Of a DNA stretch of 64,000 nt, positions 11,240-24,795 are shown one piece after another (the first letter of the stretch is position 1; each line of letters opens with the position of its first letter). The stretch spans positions 143,662 through 207,661 of the forward strand of contig JANBPK010001191.1 in the NCBI GenBank assembly GCA_027579435.1, in the 5' to 3' direction. Below the pieces are notes generated by a model, which was not told the origin of the DNA, did no database searches, and worked only from the letters and a program-made list of their open reading frames with translations. The stretch is from Candolleomyces eurysporus (Eukaryota; Basidiomycota; Agaricomycetes; Agaricales; Psathyrellaceae). The position numbers and the translations under genes were made by a program.

Positions 11240-14200
11240 AATGAGTGCCCCTGGAACTCACGTTTCTCTAAAGTTTGGCAGAATTCTGACAGGGTTTCTC
11301 GTATATCTCCTGAAGTCTCTGCCTTGGAATCTATTCTGTTTCTCGCCGGCCGTATAAACTGTTGTAATTATGCGGAACGGAAATAGACGGTCGGAGAATC
11401 AATTTCGTCGGCGTTTTCCATTGACAAGCCAAGCACGGATGTTCGCGAACGGTGGCCCTGCGATGACCCTGATCACCAACACAAGGTTTGAGCTGGACAT
11501 CGCTCAAGGACATCGCTCAAGTTACGGTCTGTTTGCAACGATTGATCATGAATACATTTCGGCTCTTATCAAACCCACAGACAACACGAGGCGACCACGC
11601 TTCTTCATGGTACACCGACAAGAGGCTAAGCCCTTTTCTTTGGCTCATTTCACATTCACCGAATAACTTCAACGAATCACACTGATCTGTTGGTATGATA
11701 TCATTATCAGGAACCTACACGACTTCAANCCTGGGCCATAGTCTCATCCAGAGAAATGACGCGCCAACCAGAGCATCTAAATCCACGCCCCAGGTTCCTG
11801 CTGAGACGAGCAGGTGCCGACCACTACAGGATACAGACCAAACTCGACGTCGTCGCTTCCGCTTCGTATCAGTTCATATCATGACCAATCGATGTCGCTT
11901 CCACCTCTAAGAATGGTCCGTATTCTCGTTGGAATCAACGGCGAAGTTATGCCTCCAGTATTCGCGGTACGGGCTTGATACTTAATTTTGGCCTATGAAA
12001 TTCTAGCAGCGGTGGAAGTCCAAGGTCCGGGAATCCATCGGTGATATGACCCAACTATCAAACCTCGCCCCCAGCTGGCAACCGCCGTAGCAGGGTGCAC
12101 TACAGAATTCATTGATCGAAAAACCGATATACTCAACCCAGAGTACAACCACCGCTAGCGGTCCCAAAATCGTCTCTCCGCTATATTGAAACCGGAACGT
12201 TCTGCGAATCGGTTCAAGAATCCACCAGAGACTGATCAAAATATGAAGTCCGGTGCGTTGATATTGTGAACATGTATTTCATTTAAACCCCCTCTAGTCC
12301 GTGATCGACTGTTGGGATACGATACAGCGTGCACGATCAGCTGGGTACGAAGGCCACAAACGTTTACTCAGCGCAATTGCGACGATACCCCCTTTCCTAG
12401 ATGACTCATGCCTCAGCCGAAAAATGGGGTCCCTGCTGCCCTTCTCTGACGCCAAAAGGGACGAGGAGGAGAAGGGTTTGATTACTCCAACTTCACCCTT
12501 CTAGTCACATTTTGTCGCATTTCCTGGCTGTGGCAACAAACGGCGTACTGATCGAGTCTCGCCACTGAAACCCCTCGCGATTGTGACGAGTCGACCAGTT
12601 GAAGCACAATCGCCGTGAGACTCGTTTGTGGACTAGGCGCCTTCATCCGTGACTTTGTCACATTGAGCGGTTCTCATCCTTCTAGCACGCTGCGGAAGTC
12701 AGGGCTACCAGTTGGCCAATCTCGCTGCCGGGGCGATTTGGTCGGAATGCGTACCCCCACCTTGAGGCTAATATGTGCCCCATCGTCGCGACCATCAACG
12801 GCATACACTCGCCCTTCTTCTCGTAGATCAAAGCAGGATCAAGAAGCTATGTTCCGTCTCTGTATGCTGATTACACCCTCGGACTCAGAGGAGATACCCC
12901 TCAGTCTGTTTGCAAGATTCGTGCGTCATTCGCGTTTGCAGCGGCCTGCTGTTCAGATGCTGTGGACGAAGTCTAAGGCTTGCTAAAGGCTCTTACCCGA
13001 AACGCCCGATGAAACGGGACTTGAATCACTGGACGGGGTACCAGACACATGAATTCATGCGAATCCTTCATTTCGTGAAACTTTTCAACGCACCGTCGGG
13101 AACATATGCNAAAAAAAAAAAGGTTAGCTATTTCAAATACACCAAGAATGGACAGCATCATTCAAATCGCTGCTCATAACACGCCCCTCCGTTTGTCACC
13201 ACATATCACACGCAGCTGAACTGCTCCGCGACAATGGTCCCACTCCTTAGATCTGACAGCAAGGTTCCGCAGCACTACAAGCTGCGGGTGCTTCGACCAC
13301 CCCACGTTGCAGTGTTGGTGCTATGGTGGGGTCAATCGGACGAGGTGACAGGTACATGTGGATACCGTAAGTCGAATTTTTACATCGCAAGCACACCCAT
13401 GAGGTAGAGCCATTTTAATAAACTGGTGTCTTTTCCTGTCAGATAAGCTTTCAGAGTTTCAAGCTCGACCAGGGTCTGAGGCTATTATACTTGCCGCAGT
13501 GGCATCGGAGAAGGGTACTCGCAGGGGTCTCGAAATTCGTATCCACTGGGCTCGTTCTCAAGGGCAGCCAAGCCGGGCCACCACAGAAAAAGATCGCAGT
13601 ATCGAGTTCAGCGGTGCTATATTTGATAACGGATAACGTNAAAAAAGGGCTCAAACTCGTGTTCAGACTAACACAAATCCAGGACGACTCACCGTCCACT
13701 GCGCATTTCACAACTTGTCGCGAGGCGAGCGACCCTGTCCATGGGCACAACCCCATGATCCAGGCAATACATATATGTATGATATACCCATCAGACGCTC
13801 GACGGACATCGATTGGAAAAGTGGAAGGGCACTTCGGTGACGTCCGTTCTTATTGAATCCGATGCACGATAATTACTGGCGCCAAGCCGTTGGTTGGGCT
13901 CTGGGGGAGATTGAGATTGGCCGGAAAAGGTCTAGTCAGAACTTCGCGGCGTATCATACGGAGGAATGCAACACACTGCCAAGTGGACATTCCGTCGGAG
14001 TGATACACGAGTTCATGACGGACGAGTGTTTAATGAGAATCCAGGGTCCTCGATCTTTTTGATTGAGGTTAACGGACAGGCCTGCCCCGGCAGTTTGTGG
14101 TAATGCATGTATCAAGCTCGGGTATAAACTTCATAGACACGATCATGAGAATGTTTGCGTCGTAAGACAGACTGTCGATGTTCATCCTGTCTTGGATGTT

Positions 14201-15150
14201 TGTGTGCATACAGTGGTGGAGTAGTCTGCATCGCGTTTGTACTGATCGTTGTGTGAAGGGGATTCGAGAGAAAAATCAATTGAAGGAGACCAAACACCTA
14301 GTGTCTGGATTACACGCGACACGCGACAGACGTTTTGTATGGCTCGGTTGACGTTCAGGTTTTTTGTAATTTCACCTTATCACATTAGTTGTAGTCGGCC
14401 ATGAGGAGGGTGCACGCTGTTCTTGAACTTCCGCTCGAAACTTGATTTCGCCGAGCCCCTCTACTAAGCGGTTCAAGGATGCGATATCTTTCTATCACGA
14501 ACAATCGGTTGGAATTCAGGATCTATATCACATTAAGTCCACTAAGACATGATAAGTCAGCGTCTAGAAAGTAATCTAGTAAGAAAAGCATGTATGTACG
14601 TGCGAAGGGTAGCGATTTTCTGGCGACAACGGTAAGCAAGGACGGCTACAGAGCAAGCGGAAAGCAGGGGCACAGAAAAGTATACAAGACGAGGATCATT
14701 GAGGATACAGCGTCCAGCGATCAAAGGGAATAAACAGCGTGGACGAAAGCAAATAATAGAGTGGATAAAGCAAAGATGTGGAGCAGGCTCGCTGGTCGGA
14801 GTCGTGAGTGATGTAGCAGGTGAATAAGATAGCGTACTGGAGTGATCCCTTTAACGGGTGGTATAACTTCAGAGGGTGATGTAGAAGTACAGATGTGAAG
14901 AAAAAACGAAAGCAGGACGGGTGGATCATGAATATCGATAAGCACACCAACGCCAAATAATTTCACCAAAGGGGGACGAGGAAGCGCAGATACTAAACCC
15001 GAATAAAGACAAAAACCAAGAAATAGAAAGAAAAGCGACAATGCAATTTAGTGTTAACAAAGCAAATAAAGAAGCAAAGCAAGCTCTTCAAGAGCGCACA
15101 GCGTTTAACGGCAGGGATGTGAAGTAGGAAATTGATAGGGGCGAACGAAG
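11240..15150. other. Gene-poor stretch, no supported gene
   Basis: About 3.9 kb with only short, frame-hopping reading frames on both strands. I recognise no transposase, reverse transcriptase or cellular domain. A small direct duplication (GGACATCGCTCAA twice) lies near 11494-11519. A poly-A run with n lies at 13090, and the A/G-rich segment 14580-15120 is probably the 3' UTR of the following minus-strand gene. Confidence 0.4.
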
Positions 15151-16846
15151 TTATCGTGTCAGTGGCGCCACAAATGTGCCGTTCGAATGGGCCGGCATGA
15201 CCATACGACTGGCATGCAGATGGTTCATGGGATGAGTCGCCAAGATCATTGTCCCATTAGATGCTTCAGAAGGGAGGGACCACCTGCGATGTGACGAAGT
15301 AGATGATGAATCGTGAGCCATGCTCCCTCCGACGGCCCCGTAATAGCCACCAGTCTGGATTGGGATTAAGTTGAGGGTGAGGGACGTAGACTTTGGATTG
15401 GCTGGACGCACCCCTTGGCCTTGGGAGAATAGCTCGGAATTATCGATAGATAAGTGGCGGGTCGGGGCCGGCATCTGATGGGAGGTGTCTTCGGCGAGCG
15501 GCGAATCCGTTCCAGAGCGCGACCGTAACAACTGCTGGGCCTGAGGATACACCTGTAACGCGTTGGTGGCCGAATAATCGTCTCGATGAGTCGACGCATA
15601 TGCTTGAAGCGGAGCCGATTCAAGTTGAGCGGTAGTCGGAGAATACTGCTGGTATCTCAGTCTAGCGGCCTTACGACTATAGGCTTGTGGGTAGACTAGC
15701 AGTTTAAAGGTTAAAATAGCCTTCAAAACAGTTTATGAACGAAGGGTACTCACTGTTCATGTAATCGAGAGATTGGGACTGTCGATTCCAGGCTGCAGAA
15801 GGTTCCAACGAAGAGGTGACGTAGTCGGAAGCCTCCCAAACAGCCTGAGTCCGACCACTTTCTTGCGAGTCATAGGGTCCCCGATGGAGCTCGAACTCNG
15901 GGGGGGAAAGTATGTAGGGCATCGTCGTTCGCCTCGAGAGACGAAAGAGGCGGGGAGGACAACGGCGAGTCAACGAGTGCTCCTGTGTATATTTTCTCCT
16001 CAACGACACCCTCTCGCTCGCTTTCGGGAACGAGGAGCTCTGGGTCGTCGAGCTGCACCTGGAACTCGAACATCAATGGTTCCTCCTCTAGCGGCTTAGC
16101 CTCGAACTGGCCGGGAGATGATTCGGACGAATCGACCGTAGAACTAGAGTCTGAGGACGAGACAGACCCACTACGCCTTGCGTCCCCATTTTGCAAAGCG
16201 AAAGGGTTCAGTCGAAAGACGGTCATCATCTTTCGCATGTCGTCCGTCGCCTGGGTTGCCCTCAAGGGAACCTCCATTGGCANGGGGGGTGAANGGGGGT
16301 GGCGCCCGCGGTAGAACGNCCAAACGAGCCCATGGGCTCCATAACGAAGCCAATCTTGCCATCCTCTGGCACTTCGATTTTTGGCGGTGCCTGCCGTTCA
16401 GGCGAAGGACGAGAGGATGGGGGGCGGGATTGGGCGGTCCCGCCTTTCCTTGGCGCGCCGGCACCGGACGGGACGGAGGAAGCGGGCCGGGAGGGGAGGG
16501 AACTTGAATATCGGGGAGAGGACGCAGGGTGAGAGCTGGAAGAGGAAAGAACGCCCGTGTAAATGACGTCGTTCGGCCAAGATTGCTTTCCATAAGACTC
16601 CGGGGACCGTGACAGCGATCGCGTATGATTACTTTCGTCCGTCCGTATCTGTGGGGACGAGGGTGTCGAAAAGCCGGCCAGGGAGCTGTCGGATTGCGTC
16701 GAGTAGACGTTCTGGGACCAGAGGGGCTGCTGATACGCGCCACCGACGTTGTTCTGCCACTGTCCTTGGGGAGGCTGGCGTTGCTGGGATCTGTGAACCG
16801 GGAAACATTTGTCGTAAGGCATCGAGGACGAGTATTCTTGAGCCAT
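15151..16846 (-). CDS. Ser/Pro-rich protein of unknown function
   Basis: Starts at the ATG at 16846 (MAQEYSSSMPYDKCFPV). It runs through a Gln/Ser/Pro-rich region, a segment IEVPEDGKIGFVMEPMGSF, and then MEVPLRATQATDDMRKMMTVFRLNPFAL and an acidic block with MFEFQVQLDDPELLVPE. An intron near 15690-15750 separates the C-terminal exon, which ends at 15151. The n bases at 16283, 16295, 16319 and 15899 break the frame. Dropping the n at 15899 joins the acidic region to EFELHRGPYDSQES in one frame. The conserved-looking MRKMMTVFRLNPFAL helix within otherwise low-complexity sequence suggests a regulatory protein with one short interaction motif. No named domain is recognised. The first exon may lie upstream. 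Confidence 0.6.
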
Positions 16847-19800
16847 GGGGGTAAGCCTAGTTGCCGGGCAGGTTTTGTCGAGGATGGAAGTCCGTGTAGA
16901 AATACGCCGACGCAAATAGGGCTGGCAGCTGGTGAAGAGGATTGTGAACAGAAAAAGGTCAGACTTATATAGCGGCGTATCAAATGAAAGGGGGCGAACG
17001 TCTTTTTAACGCGAAAAAGCAAGCAACGGACAGAGCGTGGAGTACAGAGGTTCTAAATGAAAGAAAGACTCTCGAGACCCGGCACCAAGCATCGTTTTAC
17101 TTCGAGACACCTGGCATCAAGGAAGCAGAGGTGAAATAATAATCGATGTCCACCGAGGATCACTAGATCCCAGATCCCCGCATCTTCGTACCTTGGAGCT
17201 GATAAGCGGACACAAGCTCAAGCCTGCGCCCGGCGACCCTTTTTCGACGGTCTCGCACCTGTCTTCGGCCAATAACATACGTGCTTCCCAACCCACCGGA
17301 CTAATCACGATAAAGTATCGCGTATCGCGATCGCAATAAATGGGGTACCCNTTGTTTTACAGCGTCCCAGAGACGGGGCTCATCTGATCCAGCACAAAGG
17401 ACACAGTTGTGCGTTGAGGGATGGTATTAGCACCATAAAAGGAAGTGCTTCTGAGAGGGATCCGCAAGCGCGCCGCAGCATGCGCGCACATGTTCTTGAT
17501 TTCAAGCCCCGCGAACGGCCCACGGCATGCTACCTCCGATTCTGTTGATATTCAGCGGCGAAATGGCTACCCCCCCCTTGTCCTCCAGACTCCCCGAGAA
17601 TATATCCAGGCCAGGAAATTATTAAACCTCTCCTATTATGCCGGCCAACTCCCGATTCGAACGATGGTTTATTTGTTTTCGCTACCCGGCTTCTCGGAGC
17701 TCGTATTTCACTTTGTTTGGCATCAAGCACCGATTCTGGTTCTGACTTCGCAGCCGTTGCGAAGAGGGGATGGGGTGCTGGCATTCCGCGACATTCGCCG
17801 TCCTTTCGGACACGCAAGGAAGCTGTAAACAGACCCTAAATCGCATGGGCGCTTTACTTCCATGTCCTTGTACTTCTTTCACTGCACCCATTGTGGACGA
17901 CCCCACCGTCAACTGTATAGGCGAACATCATCACAGCGCGTTCTGGCCACTGAAGGAGGGAGTCTAGAGACATTCCATTGATTCGAAACAGATGCTGAGC
18001 GAGCCATCCATGCTGCTCCCGTGGTATTCCTTTTTAGGTGCGTCTTCTTCAACTGAGTCGCAAAGATACGCGCCTCACGTCCCCCCTACTGTATGTTTTC
18101 TGTTCATTTCAGCGTGAACTAGGAATTGTCATTTGCAATCCTTATTGCAGAAGGCTTCCTTCTGGGCATGATGGCGAGATAACACTTCATTGAAAGTATT
18201 TGCTCTCACACCATGATCCATGTTAGCGGAAAGTTCAAGTGAATCCCATTCATTGCCAACGAGGCTTTCCGCACATCTGACCCCAGTTATCCCGACATGC
18301 TAGGATATAGCACACAACGATAGCGTACTAGGTAATGTCCTCACCTTCAAAGAACCAACTTGCTCCGNTTTTTTGCTCAAAGCGCATGTTTTTATGTTCT
18401 AATAACGCCGTTTGGCTTTCATTCTTACCTTCTACTCCCCTTTGCCCTCATGGTGTGTCAGCCTCGTTTGGCTGGTGGCCATCCATGTGAGCAACATACA
18501 GTCTTTCATTATTTAATTGACATACCTCTTTCGTAGGGAACTATGACCCGATGCAACGACACTCGCACCCGAAGTCTCTGGATCCCTGGTTTCTGCCGGC
18601 CAAGTGTTGGGTACGTACGTCCTTAATTTATCACTGGGCTCTGGGAGACACCATGTACCTGGACCTCGGTCTCTTCAATCCTGCGACAAGCTACCTTTGT
18701 CTCTGATTATGGCTTGAAACTAAAGCTCTGCTCTGAGCAAACCACCCCCCCTCCCGGGTCCCTCTGATTAGGTGGCAAACTGTTACCCGTGTGGTCCACT
18801 TGTGCCTTCTCTTCACAGAGAGGCTCTATCCGCTCGAAGAACCCTGCTCGTACGTCATCGTTCCGTACAAATGTCCAACGAGAATTAAATTATTAGGCTT
18901 GTTATGCGCCACCGTGCTGGCTGGAGACATGGGGCAATGAATGTTGGTCGCTATTTTCCTTCACCCGATCCGATCCCTACCTTAGTCCGCAGTAGCCTCC
19001 ACCCTTAAACTGACATCGCTTGACTCGCAAGGCTGTCATTGAGATGACATGCCGCCGGAGTAGAGTCGTTCTTGTAGGGATTTGTTAACCCCGATCAGTA
19101 GGGGGAAAAAAAAAGACAAACCAATAAAATTTGGCCCCCTTTGACTTTGGCCTCGTGAAAATAAGTATTGCCATCTCCTTGAGCTTTCGCTGTAGACCGT
19201 TTGCGCCGGATTTGAGTTGTGTATAAGATCAACGACGGCACTACACCATGATCATCGGAAGTGGATATTCGTCCTTCGCCGAAGAATTTGCATAGTAACT
19301 AAGGAAGTCGAGCAAGAATACTGAAAGATTCGTCCGATAGACTTCATACGCTCCAGTATCTAGCGTTGAAATGACCCTTCCCGAAGAACAACCAAGAACT
19401 CGACTCATTGCCGTCGCCGCACAAAGACAGTCGAAGGACTCAAGGAGAGCTTCCTTGACATGACTTCGAGAAATTCCAATATTTTGACGGTGACATGGAT
19501 TTTAGAGTATGTAGGTATGAAATTCGGGAAACGTGGGTCTTCGACAGCGCGGTCAAAATCTTGTGCTTCCCGTTTGCGTCAGTCGACAGGCTTCCGACGA
19601 TGCGGTGGCTACGGGGTTAACTTGAGCTCTAACTATCGCGTCTGAGACCGACGTCGGGGATTTGTGGAGATGTCATTCAAAACACTCTTCGAATTCCAAA
19701 ATTTCAAGGGTACTTACCGGTTACCAACGTCACATTAGTCACGATACAGAGTCGAAGAAGGGTTGTTTTACAAAGGAAGTATGGAACTCGAGGAAAATAT

Positions 19801-22110
19801 TTTATGACCGATACATTGGAGCCTTTTGGGATCTATCATCATTCTGCATGTCGATTTGTCTGTGGAAGTTGACACCATCCGCAGTATCCTTAAAGGACAA
19901 GACTGACCTCCGAATGCCAACGTGAATGTAAAAGACTCTGGGCTGTGGCGAGCGGGACGCAAACGACTCTTCTAGCCGTGGCGTCGTACGCACATGATGT
20001 TCATTGGTGAATGCTCGCCCGTCAGCGCGTTCTCGTGGCAGACCACATTCACACTTAGCAGAAAGGATAACTTGAAATAATATGACTCAAGCCCAGAACG
20101 TTGGTGGACAAAGAAATCGTTAACTGAGTACTTCTTCTGATATCAAACGAACATTAAAATCTACATTCCAGGATCGAAGGAAGCTTCTACGTAGAACGAG
20201 AGAAATGAATCTCCACTACACGCAATTTCCTCAAGTTGGAATCCCTGTCTGGATATCACACGATATCCAAGGAAAAGCGGCGTCTTCATATGAACTGCGG
20301 AGCCCCATCCTCAGAGCCTATGCATGATCACGGAGTCGACACAGACCGGCGATTAACCTGCCTGGCCTAAAGNGGCCGNACGAAAACCCCTCAACCGGAT
20401 TGCGTATTCAGGGTCTCTAGCCTGCAGGTACCACCAGTTTCCCTGGGGCATGATGGATGAACGGACCTTCGTGCGTTCCCCGTAGCGTGCTGGCGGCAAT
20501 AAGGTTTGTTGAAGGAACTGACCTGGATCACCTACTTGGGCAGATGCGCTACATGGAGGGCTCGATCCTCGGAGAACAGGATACTCTCGGGCCCATAGAC
20601 ATTGAGGTCAAGGCCTGGAAATGTTCCATATTCATATTCCAGGACGCAAGGTTTGCGTATCTGACAGCACGATCGGGGAGGACAGGGCCAGGCGTCAGAC
20701 CCTTTCGTCCAGCGAAACCGGGGTATATTGTCGTACGACTGCGCAGAATAAGGGAAAGAGAAACTACTCCAAAACAGGAGGACGGACGATTGCTTTGCAG
20801 GGTCGATCCACCAATTGAGGGGTCTCAGTCGCCCGAGGATGGGCGCCAAATCGACAACACTCGGCCTTCGGGAACGAATCTCCAGGATCGGGGTGCAGCT
20901 TGACGCTCTCCCGGACCGTCTGGGACCGAGAGCACCCCTCCAAGAGGCGCAGATGCCCGGAATTTGGATATAAAAACGCTCTTCCAGGACGGGATATTGG
21001 ATTGACAATTTTGAATTGTAGCCGGCCGGCGATTAGTCTATTGTCCAGACCGCCGGCAGGAGGCACTGAAGAGTCAGTTGGGTCATAAGAAGGCTGGAAC
21101 GTACGCGATCGGTTGCCTGGTTCCCTCGTATTGAGGGACTGGATTGAGGATAAAATGACGTGTCCGTGAAGCTAGATTGAATTTAAGGCTTTTGATCTGA
21201 GTACTATGCGAAGTGACCAGGCGATTAGAACGACGGACCTTCGTTAATCAATGATTCCCTTTCGAGCTTCGCACTCAAACTTAGCTCAGAGAGTTCTCTC
21301 AACAATCTCTTCCCCGAGAAGTGATGTAAACTTGGGCGTTAATGTCGAAAGTTCGCTGTGATGTTTAATGCATGGCTTCGTGATTGACCTTCCTGGGCCG
21401 GACGCTTGGAAGCCGGAAGATTGAGGTTAGCCAGAAAGGCGGCTCAAACTCACCATATAAATAGCTTTTTGTGGAAGAGCCAAGCTACCGTCCGATGGTG
21501 CAATGCCGGCTTCATTCGAGGTGAACCGACGATACTTCCGTTTGATATTGGACCAAGCCTCTTAGACAAGAGAGTCAGATACTTCTCGTGAGGTGTATTG
21601 TCCTGAAGCGAGAACGTGACTTGTGATTGCTGTAACTTGGCCTATTGGATCGCGAGAGGCACAGACACCGAGGCATCATGGCAGCGATATGCTTCGACTG
21701 TATATTGCCAAGCGCCGCGGTCAAGCCTTTTCGCCCTCCATTTCATGGCAACAGATGAAAGTTTGCGCTAGTCGAGGAGATTGGGGTAGATCATCGGATG
21801 TGGTACCAAACAAGCACCGTGGGTGGAATATAGTTCTTTCATGAAAGGTAGTTAGCTATTGAACCCTGAGATGCTGGAATTTAGACGAGGTCTAGAAACG
21901 GCTGTACGTGAAGTTGGACTGAGGAATGACAAGGTTGTACCATGCTTGGTTTGGCTTTGTTTGACAACGACTCCACCTGAGTGCATCCGCAGGGAAGGAA
22001 CTGGGCTCAGATATGAGGACGTGAAAAAAGGGTGAATATTCTCCAATACGTTCTCAGCTACTGATATAATGATGCATCGGCCTCAGGATTGGCTATCGGG
22101 CCAACTTAAA
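16847..22110. other. Gene-poor stretch, no supported gene
   Basis: More than 5 kb between the Ser/Pro-rich gene and the DJ-1 family gene. The frames are short and show no recognisable protein. The first few hundred bases hold the upstream region of the Ser/Pro-rich gene, including a palindromic ATCGCGAT around 17325. I saw no terminal repeats or transposon-encoded domain by eye; decayed repeats cannot be excluded. Confidence 0.35.
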
Positions 22111-23134
22111 CTACTCGCTGGTACTCAACAGTGCTGCCAAGACAGCTTCTCCGACTGCTTTACCGGAAGCAGGGTTCTGGGCTGTGATGAGTCGTCCATC
22201 AACGACCACTTTGACCTTCAGAAAGTATTATAACCGTCGGTCAGATCAAGCATCTCAACAAAGCATGAACGTTACTCACTCCAAATGGCTCATCAGCTTT
22301 TTCGTAGATTCCACCAAGAGAACGAATCTTATCTTCAAGGAGGAAGGGAACGTCCTAGTTTGTTGGTCGGTACTGGCGTGTTTCCCAGACTTAGCAGGTT
22401 GCTTACCTTGACAACATCGATTATTTCTTCTTCTCTGATAGACAAGCCAGTGATTCTCTTGCCGCCCAAAATGGGTTTTCCATCAGAGTCAACAGCTTCA
22501 ACGAGACCCCTGGAATTGATGCTACAGTCAGAGAATGGCAACGGTATGCAACAGGGTTGACGTACGCAGGGCCATGGCAGATACCGGAAACAAATTTCTG
22601 GGAATTCCAGAACTGTCATGGGAGTGAGCGAGCAGCCTCTTGATAGATATTGATACCTACCTCAGAGGCGAGTTTGGCATTCACAGGATCGGTAGCAAGG
22701 TCGATTGCAGGACCAAGTCCTCCAACATAGAAGATGACGTCGTAATCCTCAGCTCTGACCTCAGAAAGCTTTTTGGCGTTGGCGAGCTTGCGTTTGACAT
22801 CTGCGTCGTTCAAGAATTTTACACTATCGTCGTCTGTGTAAGTCTGGAAATGGATTAAACAGGGTCAATTTGACATCGAATTTGTTCGGCGACAGCAGAA
22901 CTAACCTGAACACTGTACTCGTTGACCGGCGGGTTGGGTCCTTCTGGGGAGGCAAAGTCAATGGTAGCGTGAGGGGCAAGGACCCAGTACGGATGTGCGG
23001 CCTCAGGCAGGTACCATCCCTGCGCGATCTTCATAAGCCATAGATTGGGGACGTCTTAATGGCGATGTACGTACCGCTGGCGCGTCTGTAAAGGTCTTGG
23101 GTGCAGATGTAAAGACAAAGAGAACAGAAGGCAT
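22111..23134 (-). CDS. DJ-1/PfpI family (HSP31-like glutamine-amidotransferase fold) protein
   Basis: Several short exons. The first encodes MPSVLFVFTSAPKTFTDAPA and ends at a GTACGT donor. The next begins in GWYLPEAAHPYWVLAPHATIDFASPEGPNPPV, which contains the conserved strand and the Glu-bearing EGP turn of HSP31-type proteins. Later exons read DVIFYVGGLGPAIDLATD, then NSQKFVSGICHGPA with the nucleophile Cys, then GLVEAVDSDGKPILGGKRITG, and end in GKAVGEAVLAALLSTSE. The expected activity is glyoxalase III/deglycase-like, or a redox-stress chaperone. One oddity is GGLGP where most HSP31-type relatives have GGHGP, so a His near the active site appears replaced by Leu. Start and stop are well supported. 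Confidence 0.8.
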
Positions 23135-23824
23135 TGCAGGAACTAGTGAAGTGAACGAGCTATTTGATGCAGCCATTCAGTCTATCCCAGCCATTTTATA
23201 TGTCGTTTGCCCCAGCACATTCCGCATAGCCAAGATCTTCGGTCCAGCGGTTTTAGGCATCCGATATAATAACATAATTCGACATCTTTGCGCACCATCC
23301 ATAATCCGGTGGGAAGCTCGAACTGGTCAGCCGAATCAAAACAGACGTGAAGTTCAGACTTCTCTCGGATAGCCAATTTTGGACTTCCTCCAAGCGCCCA
23401 AGTATCCATTCATCTCCGAACATCGAGGAAACTACCGATAGACTGCAACAGTAATAAACACTATCTCGCACCCAGCCCTTCGCTGCATCTAATACTGGGG
23501 ATCCTGGTCCGGCCTACCACAGCGATCAGAGTGGAGGGGGTCTTTAGCACCTTTGATAGTCCTTTGTGAGGGTCACTGCGGATCCGGAGAAGAATTGATA
23601 CATAGTTGGAATCGCGACCCCTAACACGCCTTGAGCTGTTCTAACCTCTGTCGAACCGGATCCAAGCAACTACAAGTCCTCGTCGAAGTCCTCGTCGTGC
23701 TGCAAACAACCGTGGCCATATGGCGCGCAAAGAAAAGATCGGTATGCTCGTGTTTGATTCGGCAGGCAATGCCGTCTCTGCGCCGCCCACTGGCTGCCTT
23801 CACTCCTTGGGCCTCACCATCGCT

Positions 23825-24795
23825 ATGTTCAATTCTTCGATACACCACCCCATAATCTCTCTTTTTTCTTCTACAGGGAGTGACCCATTAGCTTTATTCT
23901 TGACCCAAACGGACTCTGAAATTGCAGAGCATTCGTGTATCTGTCTTCTTCACGATGCCAGTTCGGATTTGCTAGCCGGCTCTACACTGTCAAAAACACC
24001 CCTGCTGTCAACTGCAGGTGGGACATCCGATTCGCAAGGATACCAACTAGATCAAACAGTGCTGCATATCCAATCGCCCGATCTTCGGAGGACTTACATT
24101 CAAACTCCTCCCAACGCCAACACGCCTCGAAGATCCTCGCCCACGAGTGGCCAGGGAAGCCTCGGAATCCGGCACCCCTGGATCCATGTACAGGTTCGCA
24201 GTCTGGGGAAGGACTGGTCTTTCGAAGTCGGTCTCGTTGACAGCGCGAACCGCATGGGCATCCTCAAGCTATCCACCTTCCAGGTACGTTCAGATCTGGA
24301 ATGACGTCCTGGCCTACTAGCATCGTGATATGAACGTCACTCTGATGACTAGTCGCTCGCCAACGTATGTATGTATGCCTGGAGATATGCAGGAGTGCAC
24401 CGCAACTTCTTAATATTTTCCCTATGGAGAAGACACGATGCTGATTCTCTCTGTAGACTGAACCCAAGATCAAACTTCGCGAAGGGAAACCACCCATCCT
24501 GCATCTACCCCTCTCGTTCCCCGGAGCGTCATCCCGGCCGTTGACATCTTGGGCCACAATTAACCTACACCTTCCCACCTACATGTCTCAATTTTCGTCC
24601 AGCTTGCTGGGCTCAGCAAATGAAGTGGACCGTAGTCCCAAGCAAACACTCCCCCTCCCCAAAGGCAACTTCTCGCATGTTTCTTACGTTCGTGTCTACG
24701 CGACGTGTAGACTACGCAGAATTTGGTTCTCTGACAATACGTCTGGGCAGCAACAAACACCCTGGGAGTTTGAGCTGTACGCATGCGATTCATAG
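23825..24795 (+). CDS. CFAP20 (DUF667/Bug22) domain protein
   Basis: Start chosen at 23825 (MFNSSIHHPIISLFSSTGSD) because it aligns in pattern with the usual MFQ...SILYSIGS start of CFAP20. An in-frame ATG exists at 23720. The central exon reads IHVQVRSLGKDWSFEVGLVDSA and LKLSTFQ, ending at 24283. The final exon starts at 24457 (TEPKIKLREGKPPILHLPLSFPG) and reaches WATINLHL, then SYVRVYATCRLRRIWFSDN and WEFELY. These are the signature strands of the CFAP20 beta-barrel. The 173-nt gap holds a possible 12-nt microexon (24353-24364, SLAN). An internal Ser/Pro insert (TPRRSSPTSGQGS) is longer than in animal CFAP20. In ciliates and animals the protein stabilises axonemal or centriolar tubules; its role here is unknown. 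Confidence 0.72.

Noticed and set aside
10863..11261. 132-codon minus-strand frame
   Set aside because: It runs through the tRNA-Ser-like locus and a poly-T/n tract. The open frame is incidental.
17445..17828. 127-codon plus-strand frame
   Set aside because: No domain, several stop-free antisense frames overlap it, and no intron or promoter signal supports it.
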